Source: Clostridia bacterium (GTDB lineage: Bacteria > Bacillota_A > Clostridia > Christensenellales > Aristaeellaceae). From it: a stretch of 25,800 nt of DNA. Position 1 is the first letter of the stretch, and each line of letters opens with the position of its first letter. Below, piece by piece: positions 1 through 8,269 of the stretch. The DNA lies in NCBI GenBank assembly GCA_017464225.1, contig JAFUDW010000108.1:1-25800 (forward strand). The letters run 5' to 3'. A program made the translations under genes and the position numbers. The notes below the pieces were generated by a model. That model was not told the DNA's origin and did no database searches. It saw nothing but the letters and a program-made list of their open reading frames with translations.

Positions 1-410
1 AGGCCAGTGCCGACAGATTGGAGCAAGCTCCATCTGTCGTCCCTTGCCTTTTTCGGGATTGCTGCGCAATCCTCGGCCCGCTGCGCGTGCCTACCTCAGA
101 CTGGGGCTTTGGATTAAAGTTTTCAACGCTTTACCTTGCACCGGAAATGACGGCGGCTTGCCGACGTCAATGACGCGATAGCGTCATAGCCGCATAAACA
201 AAACGGCTGGATCGAGCTTGCTCGAATCCAGTCGTGTTTGTGTTGCGGCGTATTTCCGGAGCGCTCTTTGCGGCAACCCCACTTCAATCAACTGCGGGAA
301 GTTGCCTGTTTATGGCGCTAAGTAATATCCGCAACTGGCGGGTTCAGGGAGGCACTGCCTCCCTGGCAGGGTTTTTAAGGGGCGGCGCCCCTTAACGTTC
401 CCCTCCCTCA
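1..410 (-). repeat. Intergenic modular hairpin-repeat element, copy A (cut by window start)
   Basis: This gene-free stretch is a reverse-oriented copy of the element seen complete at 13385-13940. Read on the minus strand from 410 down, it has four parts. First, terminal hairpin 1 (TTAAGGGGC at 375-383 with GCCCCTTAA at 387-395) and terminal hairpin 2 (CAGGGAGGC at 345-353 with GCCTCCCTG at 357-365). Second, a conserved segment whose reverse complement is TTCCCGCAGTTGATT (about 287-301). Third, a multi-stem module between ATTTCCGG (252-259) and GCACCGGAAAT (138-148). Fourth, part of a second module (GTCTGAGG arm at 94-101, GGATTG/CAATCC hairpin at 56-72) that runs off the window. It begins about 40 bp after the stop codon of the minus-strand SDR gene. 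Small ORFs inside it are not convincing. No hairpin is followed by a proper T-run, so it is not a set of ordinary terminators. Confidence 0.8.
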
Positions 411-448
411 TCTGCCAACTCTGGTTTATACAATGATTAGAAAAGTCG

Positions 449-1324
449 TTATCCCAGCATGACTTGGCCGCCGGTGACCGGAATGGCCTGGCCGGTTTCA
501 TACTGCTGCTCCACGGCGTACATCACGGCGCGGGATACGTCCTCCGGGGTGACGCCGCGGCCCATGGGCACCTTGGATTCATAGTAACGGCGCACGTCGG
601 CCACGTTTTGGGCGCCGGGCACCTTGCCTGCCCGGAGATACTGGACGAAGAGACCGCGTTCAGGGTCTGACCAGAGCGGGCCGTCCAGGTAGTTGCCGGG
701 ACAGACCGCGTTGACCTTGATACCGTCGCCGCAAAGCTCCAGGGCGAAGCTCTGCACCAGGCCGATGCCGCCGAACTTGGAGCCCGCATAGGCGAAGTTG
801 CGGGAGGAGCCCGCCAGGCCGCTTTTGGAGTTGATTTCCACGATATCGCCTGTCCAGGCGGGATCGGCGGCATGCTGGGCGCGCATGAGCGCGGCGGCGT
901 AGCGGACGCAGAGATAAAAGGCGGTATAATTGACGGCGGTGACCCGGTCAAAATCTTCCTTTTCCAGCACGCTCAGGCTGCCTGAGCGCACGATGCCGGC
1001 GTTGCTGACCAACAGGTCAATACCGCCAAACAGCTCCGCGGTCTTCTGCATGAGCGCTGCCACATCGTCCTCCCGGGCGACGTCGACGGCTACGGCGGCA
1101 GCGCGGCTGCCCAGCAGTTTGGCCTGGCGGCGGGCCAAATCAATATGAAGATCGGCCAGCACCACGGCGGCGCCTTCCCGATGGAGCGCCTGGGCGATGC
1201 CCAGCCCCAGCCCCTGGGCCGCGCCGGTAACGACGGCGATCTTGCCGCGCATGCGGCCGGGAGCGTCCGGGCGGTCGTGGACGCGGCGGGCGGCGATCTG
1301 CTGCCAGGTGGACATATCGATCAT
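449..1324 (-). CDS. SDR-family dehydrogenase, sorbitol-6-phosphate 2-dehydrogenase-like
   Basis: The 291-residue protein is a classical short-chain dehydrogenase. It shows TGAAQGLG (residues 33-40) for dinucleotide binding, Asp58 at the end of beta-2 (favouring NAD over NADP), NAG at 108-110, Asn132, and a catalytic Ser166-Tyr179-Lys183 with the usual 13 and 4 spacings. The stretch INSKSG...Y...KFGG and the ending TGGQVML closely resemble Escherichia coli SrlD and Klebsiella SorD as I remember them, which interconvert glucitol-6-phosphate and fructose-6-phosphate; the substrate remains inferred. The open frame extends 74 codons further upstream, but the start at 1324 has AAGGAAGG just ahead and gives a normal SDR length with about 25 extra N-terminal residues. 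A sorE homologue lies at 12113, which fits a shared L-sorbose/glucitol route. The gene appears monocistronic, and its 3' end meets repeat copy A. Confidence 0.85.
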   Translation of the reverse strand: MIDMSTWQQIAARRVHDRPDAPGRMRGKIAVVTGAAQGLGLGIAQALHREGAAVVLADLHIDLARRQAKLLGSRAAAVAVDVAREDDVAALMQKTAELFGGIDLLVSNAGIVRSGSLSVLEKEDFDRVTAVNYTAFYLCVRYAAALMRAQHAADPAWTGDIVEINSKSGLAGSSRNFAYAGSKFGGIGLVQSFALELCGDGIKVNAVCPGNYLDGPLWSDPERGLFVQYLRAGKVPGAQNVADVRRYYESKVPMGRGVTPEDVSRAVMYAVEQQYETGQAIPVTGGQVMLG

Positions 1325-1468
1325 AAGGTATCCTTCCTTTCGGCAGGCGGCGGAGAAATTTATGATAACTTCTGCAAGCGCCTGGGAGTTTTGAATCGTT
1401 GATTGAGCATAAATGCGCGTGTGTTGGACAGCATACAATTTTTTCCCCGGTTTGTCAAGAATCGTCGG

Positions 1469-1497
1469 TTGACGTCTGTCGCCGAAAGCATTACAGT
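1469..1497 (+). promoter_or_regulatory. Sigma-A type promoter for the zinc-ribbon/ArpU-like pair
   Basis: A -35 TTGACG (1469-1474) and -10 TACAGT (1492-1497) are separated by 17 bp. Transcription would begin near 1504. That makes a start at 1505 leaderless and favours the ATG at 1538. Prediction by motif only. Confidence 0.55.
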
Positions 1498-1537
1498 AAA
1501 AGCGATGCAGGACATGGACAGGCCGGAGATCCGGCAA

Positions 1538-1705
1538 ATGGAGCACTTTGGCGCGGCGCGGCGGGAACAGGAACCCCGCTGCCCGGTGTGCGGCGCAGAA
1601 TGCGAATGGATCTACAGGTACAGAGGATTGGACGCTGCGGGGTGCGAGCGCTGCCTGGAGCGGACTGACGCGTGGAAGGAGGACGCATGCGGAGAGAACA
1701 GGTAA
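1538..1705 (+). CDS. Small zinc-ribbon-like protein
   Basis: A peptide of about 55 residues carries CPVCGAEC followed 18 residues later by CERC, the two CxxC-type knuckles of a treble-clef or zinc-ribbon fold, so it very likely binds one zinc ion. In-frame ATGs exist at 1505, 1514 and 1538. I prefer 1538 because GGAG lies 9 bp upstream and a promoter at 1469-1497 would start transcription about at 1504. The stop overlaps the start of the next gene by 19 bp, so the two are probably translationally coupled. The function is not known to me. Short Cys-rich proteins of this kind can act as adaptors or regulators, but nothing here shows a partner other than the overlapping regulator-like gene. Confidence 0.6.
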   Translation: MEHFGAARREQEPRCPVCGAECEWIYRYRGLDAAGCERCLERTDAWKEDACGENR

Positions 1706-2193
1706 AGCGGATGCTGGAGAGCTACCGGCAATGCAAAGCGCGGCGGGAGAGCCTGGCGCTGGAGATCGATCTGGCCGAGCGGCAGCTCAGCGAGGCCCGA
1801 GAGCGGATGACCGAGGACGCCGTGCTGCCGGGGCACGACCTGGCGCGGGCTCCGGGCGGCGGCGCGGGCGATCCCACGGCGCGGCTGGCGGTGAAGTTCG
1901 CCTCGGGCTATCAGCCCCGCTATATCCTGGAAATGGCGGGGGATATCAGGCGCATGCGGGATGAAATGCGGGAGTGCGAAACGGTGTGCCGGTGCGTGGA
2001 GGCCTGGCGCGGCGTGCTGAACGAGCGGGAGCTGCTGGTGATCGACAGGCATGTGATCGGCGGGGAGAGCTATGCCGACGTGCTGGAGGACTATGCCCGG
2101 CGGTTCCCGGCCACGGCGCTCACCAGCCTGGACGGCGTGAAATGCGTCAATAAACGCGCTATCGGAAAGATCTTCGCCGCGGCGGGCGCATAG
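1687..2193 (+). CDS. ArpU/phage-type sigma-like transcriptional regulator (putative)
   Basis: This 168-residue protein is rich in Arg and Glu, with a helical N-terminal half and the stretch GDPTARLAVK at about 60-70. A similar S/GDPT...A.K segment is typical of ArpU/RinA-like phage late-gene activators and related small Firmicute regulators. The C-terminal third (LNERELLVIDRHVIGGESYADV) reads like a sigma-70 region-4-type helix-turn-helix, in which a 'reach the end, then bind' helix pair is common. The start at 1687 is chosen for AGGAGG at 1677-1682 (spacer only 4 bp); a GTG at 1672 has no Shine-Dalgarno. No structural phage genes lie nearby, so this may be a domesticated regulator. DNA binding is inferred, and the target is unknown. 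It ends before a strong bidirectional terminator. Confidence 0.6.
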   Translation: MRREQVKRMLESYRQCKARRESLALEIDLAERQLSEARERMTEDAVLPGHDLARAPGGGAGDPTARLAVKFASGYQPRYILEMAGDIRRMRDEMRECETVCRCVEAWRGVLNERELLVIDRHVIGGESYADVLEDYARRFPATALTSLDGVKCVNKRAIGKIFAAAGA

Positions 2194-2209
2194 CGTTTGG
2201 GGCAACAAA

Positions 2210-2254
2210 AAGAAGGAAAACGGCGGGATGCTGATCCCAATCGTTTTCCTTCTT
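2210..2254. terminator. Bidirectional intrinsic terminator between convergent genes
   Basis: A 13-bp stem, AAGAAGGAAAACG (2210-2222) with CGTTTTCCTTCTT (2242-2254), encloses a smaller GGGAT/ATCCC pairing. On the minus strand it is followed by TTTTTGTTG and on the plus strand by TATTTG. It lies between the ArpU-like gene (+) and the DUF3267 gene (-), and should mainly serve the latter. Confidence 0.8.
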
Positions 2255-2275
2255 TATTTGCGTATATATGCCGGG

Positions 2276-2857
2276 TCAGGGCACGTAAAAGGTTTGTTTG
2301 GGCCCGGTATCCCGCATCAGGGTGCGCGGATCGCGGAAGCGCAGCAGGTACAGCCCGGTATCGTACAGATCGCCGGCGCAGCCGCCCACGTGCACGGCCA
2401 GGGCCATGGCGGCAAGAAAGCGGTCGGAGGGGTTGGACAGCCCCAGGGTCAGGCCGCCGAATACCAGCGTGAATACCGTAAAGGGCGCCAGCAAAGCGAT
2501 CATGGAGGCCAGGCGGTATACGTAAATATCGGGCACGCCGCAATAGGCTACCGTGGCTGTAAAGCCAAAGGTCAGCTTGCGCCCGGTGAGCAGCTTATAG
2601 GCGGCGCCGTGCGTCAGCTCGTGAAGCACCATGTACGCGATGAGCCCCGCGCCCAGAATGCCCAGGCGCAGCGCCGAGGCAAAGCCTTCGCCCAGCAGAT
2701 CTTTGGGGCGGATGATCATCAGCGCCGCCAGCCCGATGATGACCGCCATAACGATGCCTGCTGCGATGTTGAGGCGGACGCCGGTTTTTTTGTCGGCGGC
2801 GTCAATGATAAAGGCCGCCCGGTAGCCCGCGGGCAGCTCCGTTTCATAATGCTTCAT
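2276..2857 (-). CDS. DUF3267 integral-membrane putative zinc metalloprotease
   Basis: The 193-residue protein has hydrophobic segments at about 31-49, 63-79, 117-140 and 147-162 and the zincin motif HELTH (residues 79-83) at the end of the second one. Asp163 in GGCAGDLYD could be a third metal ligand. This layout matches the DUF3267 family of putative membrane zincins related to site-2-type proteases; no substrate is established for the family that I know of. The start at 2857 is supported by AAAGGAG 7-8 bp upstream. It stands alone on the minus strand, with a terminator downstream and the divergent peptidase gene's promoter upstream. Activity as a protease is inferred from HExxH only. Confidence 0.82.
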   Translation of the reverse strand: MKHYETELPAGYRAAFIIDAADKKTGVRLNIAAGIVMAVIIGLAALMIIRPKDLLGEGFASALRLGILGAGLIAYMVLHELTHGAAYKLLTGRKLTFGFTATVAYCGVPDIYVYRLASMIALLAPFTVFTLVFGGLTLGLSNPSDRFLAAMALAVHVGGCAGDLYDTGLYLLRFRDPRTLMRDTGPKQTFYVP

Positions 2858-2907
2858 AAAAAGGCTCCTTTCTTCGCAACTTTATCATTTTATCATGGAC
2901 TGGGGAT

Positions 2908-2936
2908 TTGTGCAACGCGGCGTTCTGTGGTACAAT
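2908..2936 (+). promoter_or_regulatory. Promoter of the secreted peptidase gene
   Basis: The -35 TTGTGC (2908-2913) and -10 TACAAT (2931-2936) have a 17-bp spacer. TGTGG precedes the -10, giving an extended -10 like others in this window. The start codon at 2970 has GGAGG in front. Confidence 0.65.
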
Positions 2937-2969
2937 AGCGGGGTACAAAGGTTTTTTCGGAGGAACGAC

Positions 2970-4769
2970 ATGAAACTGCGCGTTTTATTGCCTCTCGCCG
3001 TCCTTCTTTGCATATTGACCGCAGCGTGCCGGGCGGAGATCGCCTGGGTGCAGACGCCGGGCGGCGCGCTGAACATGCGCAAGACCCAGAGCGCCAAGGC
3101 CACCGTGGTGGCCAACGTGCCCAACCACAGTCAGGTGGAGGCCGACGAGGTGGGCGAGACCTGGACGAAGATCACCTATAAAAAGAAAAGCGGCTATGTG
3201 AAAACCGAATACCTGCTTTTGTCCTCCTCCCTGGCGGGCCGGACGGGATATCCCGGGGCCGAAGGCCTGATCGCCTACGCCGCGCCCGATGCGGACGCGG
3301 CTGTCGCGGCGGTGTTCAACAGCGATGAAGCGCTGTATGTAGAGAGCGTTGAAGGCGAATGGGCTGCGGTGAGCCGGGAGGGGCGGTGGGGCTACGCGCC
3401 CGTGGCCGATATCGCGGCTCTGCGGCAGGAGCCCGCGGATATGCTGGGCTTCATTCCTCAGTCCGGCGTGACGGCGCAGGATTGTGAAGCGAAACTGACC
3501 GACGTGCAAACGGTCTCCCTTCCCGCCGGCACGGCGCTGACCGTGGGCCCGCTGAAGGGCGGGCGCTGTCTGGCTGAAACGCCGCAGGGCTGGGTCTGGC
3601 TGGACTGCGCGGCGATCAGCCTGGAGGAGTATCCCGATCAGGCTGTCAGCCTGATGGGCGGGCTGACCTCGGGCGAGGCCGTTTCAAAGGCCGAGGCGGC
3701 GCTGAAAAAAGCCTATAAAGCCTATGGCAAGCAGCGCATGTACGCCGTGCCCACCCTGCACAGGGAGGAAGCGTACCGCTGCGGATTTTTCAACGATGAG
3801 GGCAAGCTTTTGTACTGCGCCGTGATCGGCGAAAACGGAAACGTGATGGCGCTGGCCGATTATACGGCCTTCGCCGCGCCTGTGCGCGCCGCGCAGCTGC
3901 TGCCCTACGGCGAAATCATGCTGGAGCTGAGCCAGGATACGCTGGCGGCGGGCGACGTGCTGGATATTGCCGTCTCCGCCTGGACAGAGCGCCAGTGCCA
4001 GTACGCGCTGGAGGGCCCCGTGACTGTGGAAACAGCCCCCGGCCCGCATTTTGCCGCCGCCTGGCGGCCCAGGGTGCCCGGGGAATATACCCTGACCGTT
4101 ACCGTCACCGATGAGGACGGCCACAGCGCCGCCGGCAGCCGGGTGATCACCGTGACGCCCAGCGGCGAGGAAACGCTGGATGAGATATACAGCCAGAAGG
4201 ACGGCTGGTGGCTGGACGTGCCCTACCGGGACAGCAGCCTGGATAAATCGGGCTGCGCCATCTTTACGCTGAGCCACGCCCTTTCTCGCATGGGCCTGAC
4301 GGGAAGCGATCTGCTGCCCCGGAGCCTGGCCAAAACCTTCGCTCTGTGTCTGACGCCCGACGGCACCAATAACGAGCGCCTGATCCGGGAAGCAGCCGCG
4401 GCCTACGGGTTCTCTACCAAAAGCGGCCTGATTAACGACGCCAAGCAGATCGCAAGCTACCTGCGCAACGGTTCCATGTTCAGCTTTTCCATCGCCCGGG
4501 GGCATATCGCCCTGGCGATTGGCGTCAGCGAGGATGGAACGATGGTGCGCGTGGTGGATTCGGCGCCCCACGCCACCTTTGAGCGCATCGTGAACGACAG
4601 CCTGTACTATATGACCCGCAGCGGCGGCTTCCGGGCGGCTGTGCGGCTGGAGGATATTCCCGGGGCCCGCTGGTATCTGGATACCGACGATTACGGCGGG
4701 CTGGAATACTGGCTGCGGCTCAGCTATGTGGCCAAGCGCGGCGCGCGGCTGATCCAGCCGGCGGAATAA
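2970..4769 (+). CDS. Secreted SH3-domain protein with C39-like cysteine peptidase domain
   Basis: The 599-residue protein opens with a signal peptide (basic start, hydrophobic core to about residue 20, then AACRA). The Cys at the end of it could be a lipobox-like site, but the preceding residues fit poorly. Residues about 24-85 form a bacterial SH3 domain (LNMRKTQSAKATVV...GYVKTEYL), followed by a second SH3-like repeat at about 95-150. Residues about 330-410 look like an Ig/PKD-type beta domain (GEYTLTVTVTDEDGH). The C-terminal 170 residues resemble a C39-like (Peptidase_C39_2) papain fold, with candidate catalytic Cys429 (SGCAIF), His512 (RGHIALAIG) and Asp530 (VVDSAP). Likely role: peptide or cell-wall cross-link hydrolysis outside the cell, with SH3 domains anchoring it to peptidoglycan. 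The start at 2970 is chosen for GGAGG and the signal peptide; the frame is open 25 codons further upstream. Confidence 0.8.
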   Translation: MKLRVLLPLAVLLCILTAACRAEIAWVQTPGGALNMRKTQSAKATVVANVPNHSQVEADEVGETWTKITYKKKSGYVKTEYLLLSSSLAGRTGYPGAEGLIAYAAPDADAAVAAVFNSDEALYVESVEGEWAAVSREGRWGYAPVADIAALRQEPADMLGFIPQSGVTAQDCEAKLTDVQTVSLPAGTALTVGPLKGGRCLAETPQGWVWLDCAAISLEEYPDQAVSLMGGLTSGEAVSKAEAALKKAYKAYGKQRMYAVPTLHREEAYRCGFFNDEGKLLYCAVIGENGNVMALADYTAFAAPVRAAQLLPYGEIMLELSQDTLAAGDVLDIAVSAWTERQCQYALEGPVTVETAPGPHFAAAWRPRVPGEYTLTVTVTDEDGHSAAGSRVITVTPSGEETLDEIYSQKDGWWLDVPYRDSSLDKSGCAIFTLSHALSRMGLTGSDLLPRSLAKTFALCLTPDGTNNERLIREAAAAYGFSTKSGLINDAKQIASYLRNGSMFSFSIARGHIALAIGVSEDGTMVRVVDSAPHATFERIVNDSLYYMTRSGGFRAAVRLEDIPGARWYLDTDDYGGLEYWLRLSYVAKRGARLIQPAE

Positions 4770-4797
4770 TCAAACGCGATACGGGAGCGTGATATTG

Positions 4798-6009
4798 ATG
4801 CCTATTTTTCAGCCTTTTGACGTGCTGATCCCCCGGGAGGAATTCCTGGACCGCTGGCCGGTGATCGCCTGCGATCAGTTTACCTCCCAGCCTGAATACT
4901 GGCAGCGGCAGCGGGAAATCGTTGGCGACGCGCCTTCGGCCCTGCGCTGCGTGCTGCCCGAGGCTGAGCTGACGTCGGCGGACGATCAGACCTACCGGGA
5001 AATCAGACGGACGATGGAGCGCTACCTGGCGGAAGGCGTTTTTGCCGGGTACGCCCAGTCCTTTGTATACGTGGAGCGCACGCTGACCGATGGAACCGTT
5101 CGGCCTGGGGTGGTGGGCGTGATCGATCTGGAAGCCTATGATTACGGCAGCGACGTGGTTTCGGCCATCCGCGCCACCGAGCGCACGGTGGTTGAGCGCA
5201 TCCCGCCGCGGATGCGGGTGCGGCGCGGCGCGGCGCTGGAGCTTTCCCATGTGCTGCTGCTCTGCGACGACGAGCGCCGCGCGCTGATAGAGCCGCTGCG
5301 GGCGGAGCTTGCTTCGCCGCTGTATGATCTGCAGCTCCCCCAGGACGGGGGACGCCTGATCGGCTGGCTGGTGAACGGTGCGGCGGCCCGGGCCTTTGAG
5401 GAACGGCTCGCGGACTACTGCCGGCGCAAGGAGGGCGAGTTGAACGGTATGCTCTTCGCCGTGGGCGACGGCAATCATTCGCTGGCTACCGCCAAGGCCT
5501 GCTACGAGGAGCTGAAAAAAACATCGGCGGACGCAGGGGCCATCGCCCGGGCGCGGTACGCCATGGCCGAACTGGAAAACATTCACGACCGCTCGCAGCG
5601 GTTTGCCCCCATTCATCGATTGGTCAGCGGCGTTGACGCGTCCGGGCTGATCGCGTACCTGCGGGAGCGCTGCTGTGCAGAGGGCGGGTATCCGGTGCCC
5701 TGGGTTTCAGGCCAGTGCGAAGGCGTGCTTTTACTGAACAGGGAGCTGGGCGTACTGCCCGTGGGCATCCTGCAAAGTGCGCTGGACGATTATCTGGCTG
5801 CGCATCCCGGAGAGATCGATTACATCCATGGCGAAGACAGCCTGCGGACGCTGGCCGGGCGCGGCGACGCTGTGGGCTTCCTGCTGCCCGCCATCCCCAA
5901 GGATGATTTTTTCCGGGGCATCGCCCGGGACGGCGTGCTGCCGCGCAAAACCTTTTCCATGGGCGAGGCCCGGGAAAAACGCTATTATCTTGAGGCAAGA
6001 AGGCTGTAA
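4798..6009 (+). CDS. DUF1015 family protein
   Basis: The protein has about 403 residues, close to the usual DUF1015 length. It opens with the typical PxFxPFDVLIP segment and carries the family hallmark GDGNHSLATAK in its second half, which in the related ParB/SerK-like fold lies at a nucleotide- or phosphate-binding site. The biochemical role of this clade is not established; kinase or phosphotransfer activity would be inference. GTG (4789), TTG (4795) and ATG (4798) are all in frame. GGGAG at 4783-4787 is too close to the GTG, so TTG or ATG is likelier, and I took ATG. It follows the peptidase by 28 bp, so the two may share a transcript. A 96-bp gap with a small CTGGC/GCCAG dyad (6074-6088) but no clear promoter separates it from the next gene. 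Confidence 0.82.
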   Translation: MPIFQPFDVLIPREEFLDRWPVIACDQFTSQPEYWQRQREIVGDAPSALRCVLPEAELTSADDQTYREIRRTMERYLAEGVFAGYAQSFVYVERTLTDGTVRPGVVGVIDLEAYDYGSDVVSAIRATERTVVERIPPRMRVRRGAALELSHVLLLCDDERRALIEPLRAELASPLYDLQLPQDGGRLIGWLVNGAAARAFEERLADYCRRKEGELNGMLFAVGDGNHSLATAKACYEELKKTSADAGAIARARYAMAELENIHDRSQRFAPIHRLVSGVDASGLIAYLRERCCAEGGYPVPWVSGQCEGVLLLNRELGVLPVGILQSALDDYLAAHPGEIDYIHGEDSLRTLAGRGDAVGFLLPAIPKDDFFRGIARDGVLPRKTFSMGEAREKRYYLEARRL

Positions 6010-6105
6010 AGCGGAAAAACTCAAATTTGGGCGTCGCGCCGGACGCGGTGCGAGCTTTGCAATGAGAATTGAACTGGCGATAAGCCAGATAAGGAGGAGA
6101 AGCAT

Positions 6106-7098
6106 ATGACGTACATTCCCGCGGAGGATCGCTACCAGAACATGGAATACCGACGCTGCGGCAACAGCGGAATCAAGCTGCCCGCCATTTCGCTGGGGCT
6201 GTGGCACAACTTTGGCGATATCACACCCTACGGCACGCAGCAGGCCATCCTGCGCACGGCCTTTGATCATGGCATCACGCATTTTGACCTGGCCAACAAT
6301 TACGGCCCGCCCTACGGCGAGGCGGAGCGCAATTTCGGCCGCCATTTCCTGCAGGACTGGAAGCCTCACAGGGATGAGCTGATCATCTCCACAAAGGCGG
6401 GCTATGATATGTGGCCAGGCCCCTACGGCAACTGGGGAAGCCGCAAATATCTGGTGGCCAGCGTTGACCAGAGCCTGAAACGCATGAACCTGGATTATGT
6501 GGATATCTTCTATCATCACCGGCCCGATCCCGAGACGCCGCTGGAGGAGACCATGAGCGCGCTGGATTATATCGTGCGCTCGGGCCGCGCGCTGTACGTG
6601 GGCATTTCCAATTACAAGCCCGCCGAGGCGCGCCAGGCCATCCGTATCCTGCGGGAGATGGGCACGCCCTGCCTGATCCACCAGCCGCGCTATAATATGT
6701 TTGATCGGTGGATCGAGGACGGACTGACCGACGTGCTCCGGGAGGAGCAGGTGGGCTGCATCTGCTTTGCGCCGCTGGCCGGCGGACTGCTGACCGATCG
6801 CTACCTGAACGGCATCCCCGCCGATTCCCGGGCGGGCCACGATCCGCGCTTCCTGAAGCCCGACGCCATCACCGAGGAGAAGCTGGGCAAGATCACCGCG
6901 CTGAACGATTTGGCCCAGGCCCGCGGGCAGAAGCTTTCGCATATGGCGCTGCAGTGGGTGCTGCGCGATCGGGTGGTGACCTCGGCGCTGATCGGCGCAA
7001 GCCGTCCCCAGCAGGTCATCGATAACGTGCAGGCCGTCAGCGGCCCCGCCTTTACCGAAGAGGAGCTGAGCCGGATCGAACAGATCATCGCGGAGTAA
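6106..7098 (+). CDS. gpr: Aldo/keto reductase, YghZ/Gpr type (L-glyceraldehyde-3-phosphate reductase-like)
   Basis: The 330-residue protein is an AKR TIM barrel very like E. coli YghZ (AKR14A). Shared segments are LPAISLGLWHNFG, HFDLANNYGPP, ELIISTKAGYDMWPGPYG and YVDIFYHHR. The catalytic tetrad is Asp61, Tyr66, Lys97 and His138, and the C-terminal LIGASRPQQ segment binds the NADPH phosphate. YghZ reduces L-glyceraldehyde-3-phosphate and methylglyoxal; the true substrate here could be another aldose phosphate. The start is secured by AAGGAGG 8-9 bp upstream. It is 16 bp before the MocA-type oxidoreductase, almost certainly in one operon, pointing to catabolism of an unidentified sugar or polyol derivative. 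Confidence 0.9.
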   Translation: MTYIPAEDRYQNMEYRRCGNSGIKLPAISLGLWHNFGDITPYGTQQAILRTAFDHGITHFDLANNYGPPYGEAERNFGRHFLQDWKPHRDELIISTKAGYDMWPGPYGNWGSRKYLVASVDQSLKRMNLDYVDIFYHHRPDPETPLEETMSALDYIVRSGRALYVGISNYKPAEARQAIRILREMGTPCLIHQPRYNMFDRWIEDGLTDVLREEQVGCICFAPLAGGLLTDRYLNGIPADSRAGHDPRFLKPDAITEEKLGKITALNDLAQARGQKLSHMALQWVLRDRVVTSALIGASRPQQVIDNVQAVSGPAFTEEELSRIEQIIAE

Positions 7099-7114
7099 AA
7101 AGGGAGAAAGCGAT

Positions 7115-8269
7115 ATGGATAAGGTGCGTTTGGGCGTGATCGGCGTGGGCAACATGGGCACGGGCCATTGCCGGAACATCCTGGCGGGCATGTGCCCGGA
7201 GATCGAGATCACCGCCGCGGCGGATCGACGGGAATCCCGCCGGGCGTGGGCCCGGGAAAACCTGCCCGGCGCCGCGATCTTCAGCGAGGGCGAGGAGCTG
7301 ATCGCCTCGGGGACGTGCGACGCCGTGATCATCGCCGTGCCGCATTATCAGCATCCGCCGCTGGCGATATCGGCCTTTCGGCACGGACTGCACGCCATGG
7401 TGGAAAAGCCCGCGGGCGTATATACCCTGCAGGTGCGGGAGATGATCGACGAGGCCGACAGGCATCCCGAGCTGACCTTCGGGCTGATGTTCAACCAGCG
7501 GACCAACTGCGTATACCGCAAGATGAAAGAGATGATCGATGGCGGCGAGCTGGGCCGGATGAAGCGCATGAGCTGGCTGATCACCGACTGGTATCGCACG
7601 CAGTTCTATTATGATTCCGGCGCCTGGCGGGCCACCTGGGCAGGGGAGGGCGGCGGCGTGCTGCTCAATCAGTGCCCGCATCAGCTGGATCTTTTGCAGT
7701 GGCTCTGCGGGCTGCCCGTCAAGGTGCAGGCGCACTGCCATGTGGGCAAGTGGCACGATATTGAGGTGGAGGACGACGTAACGGCCTACCTGGAGTTTGA
7801 AAACGGGGCCACCGGCGTATTTGTCACCACCACGGGCGACGCGCCGGGCACCAATCGCCTGGAGGTATCGGGCACGCTGGGCAAGCTGGTCTGCGAGAAC
7901 AACGAGCTGACCTTCTGGCGCAACGCCGTGGACGAACGCCAGTGGTGCCTGGAATGCAAGGAGGCTTTCGCCGCGCCGCCCGTGGAGAAGATCACGGTGG
8001 AAACCGACGGAGAGAATCCCCAGCACCCGGCGGTGCTGAACGCCTTCGCCGCGCATATCCTCCGGGGCGAGCCGCTGGTGGCCGACGGGCGCGAAGGCAT
8101 CCGCGGACTGATGCTTTCAAACGCCATGCACTTATCGGCCTGGCTGGGCAGGGAGGTTTCGCTGCCCATTGACGAAAAGCAATTCTACGACCTGCTGGCG
8201 GAAAAGCGCAAGAGCTCCCGCCTCAAGGAGGACAGGGATATTACCGTGAACACCGAGGGGAGCTACTAA
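7115..8269 (+). CDS. Gfo/Idh/MocA family oxidoreductase
   Basis: The 384-residue protein has an N-terminal Rossmann fold with GVGNMG (residues 10-15), the family signature EKPAG at about 97-101, and a C-terminal alpha/beta domain with CPHQLDLLQWL, whose His is the usual active-site residue. These NAD(P)-dependent enzymes oxidise sugars, inositols or amino-sugar derivatives at one carbon; the sequence does not reveal the substrate. GGGAG lies about 8 bp ahead of the ATG. It is the second gene of a tight pair with the YghZ-like reductase. Downstream, after repeat copy B, comes a sugar isomerase of the type often linked to MocA enzymes, so the three may serve one pathway. Confidence 0.92.
   Translation: MDKVRLGVIGVGNMGTGHCRNILAGMCPEIEITAAADRRESRRAWARENLPGAAIFSEGEELIASGTCDAVIIAVPHYQHPPLAISAFRHGLHAMVEKPAGVYTLQVREMIDEADRHPELTFGLMFNQRTNCVYRKMKEMIDGGELGRMKRMSWLITDWYRTQFYYDSGAWRATWAGEGGGVLLNQCPHQLDLLQWLCGLPVKVQAHCHVGKWHDIEVEDDVTAYLEFENGATGVFVTTTGDAPGTNRLEVSGTLGKLVCENNELTFWRNAVDERQWCLECKEAFAAPPVEKITVETDGENPQHPAVLNAFAAHILRGEPLVADGREGIRGLMLSNAMHLSAWLGREVSLPIDEKQFYDLLAEKRKSSRLKEDRDITVNTEGSY

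Noticed and set aside
375..395. Terminal hairpin 1 of the repeat as a normal intrinsic terminator
   Set aside because: The GC-rich stem is not followed by a T-run on the strand of the adjacent gene (AAAAACCC follows). It may stabilise 3' ends, but it does not meet the usual terminator pattern.
1325..1546. A longer start for the SDR protein, adding 74 residues
   Set aside because: The extension has no family similarity, and AAGGAAGG sits directly before the ATG at 1324.
1687..2193. Prophage remnant
   Set aside because: Only one phage-like regulator family is seen; no integrase, terminase, portal or attachment sites are visible nearby.
5731..7332. A 533-codon open frame on the minus strand, antisense to the DUF1015 and aldo/keto reductase genes
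   Set aside because: It is a shadow of high-GC codon use in well-recognised plus-strand genes, crosses two of them, and shows no family motif or ribosome site. The same applies to minus-strand frames at 12014-13219, 17282-18760, 23202-24425 and 24295-25440.
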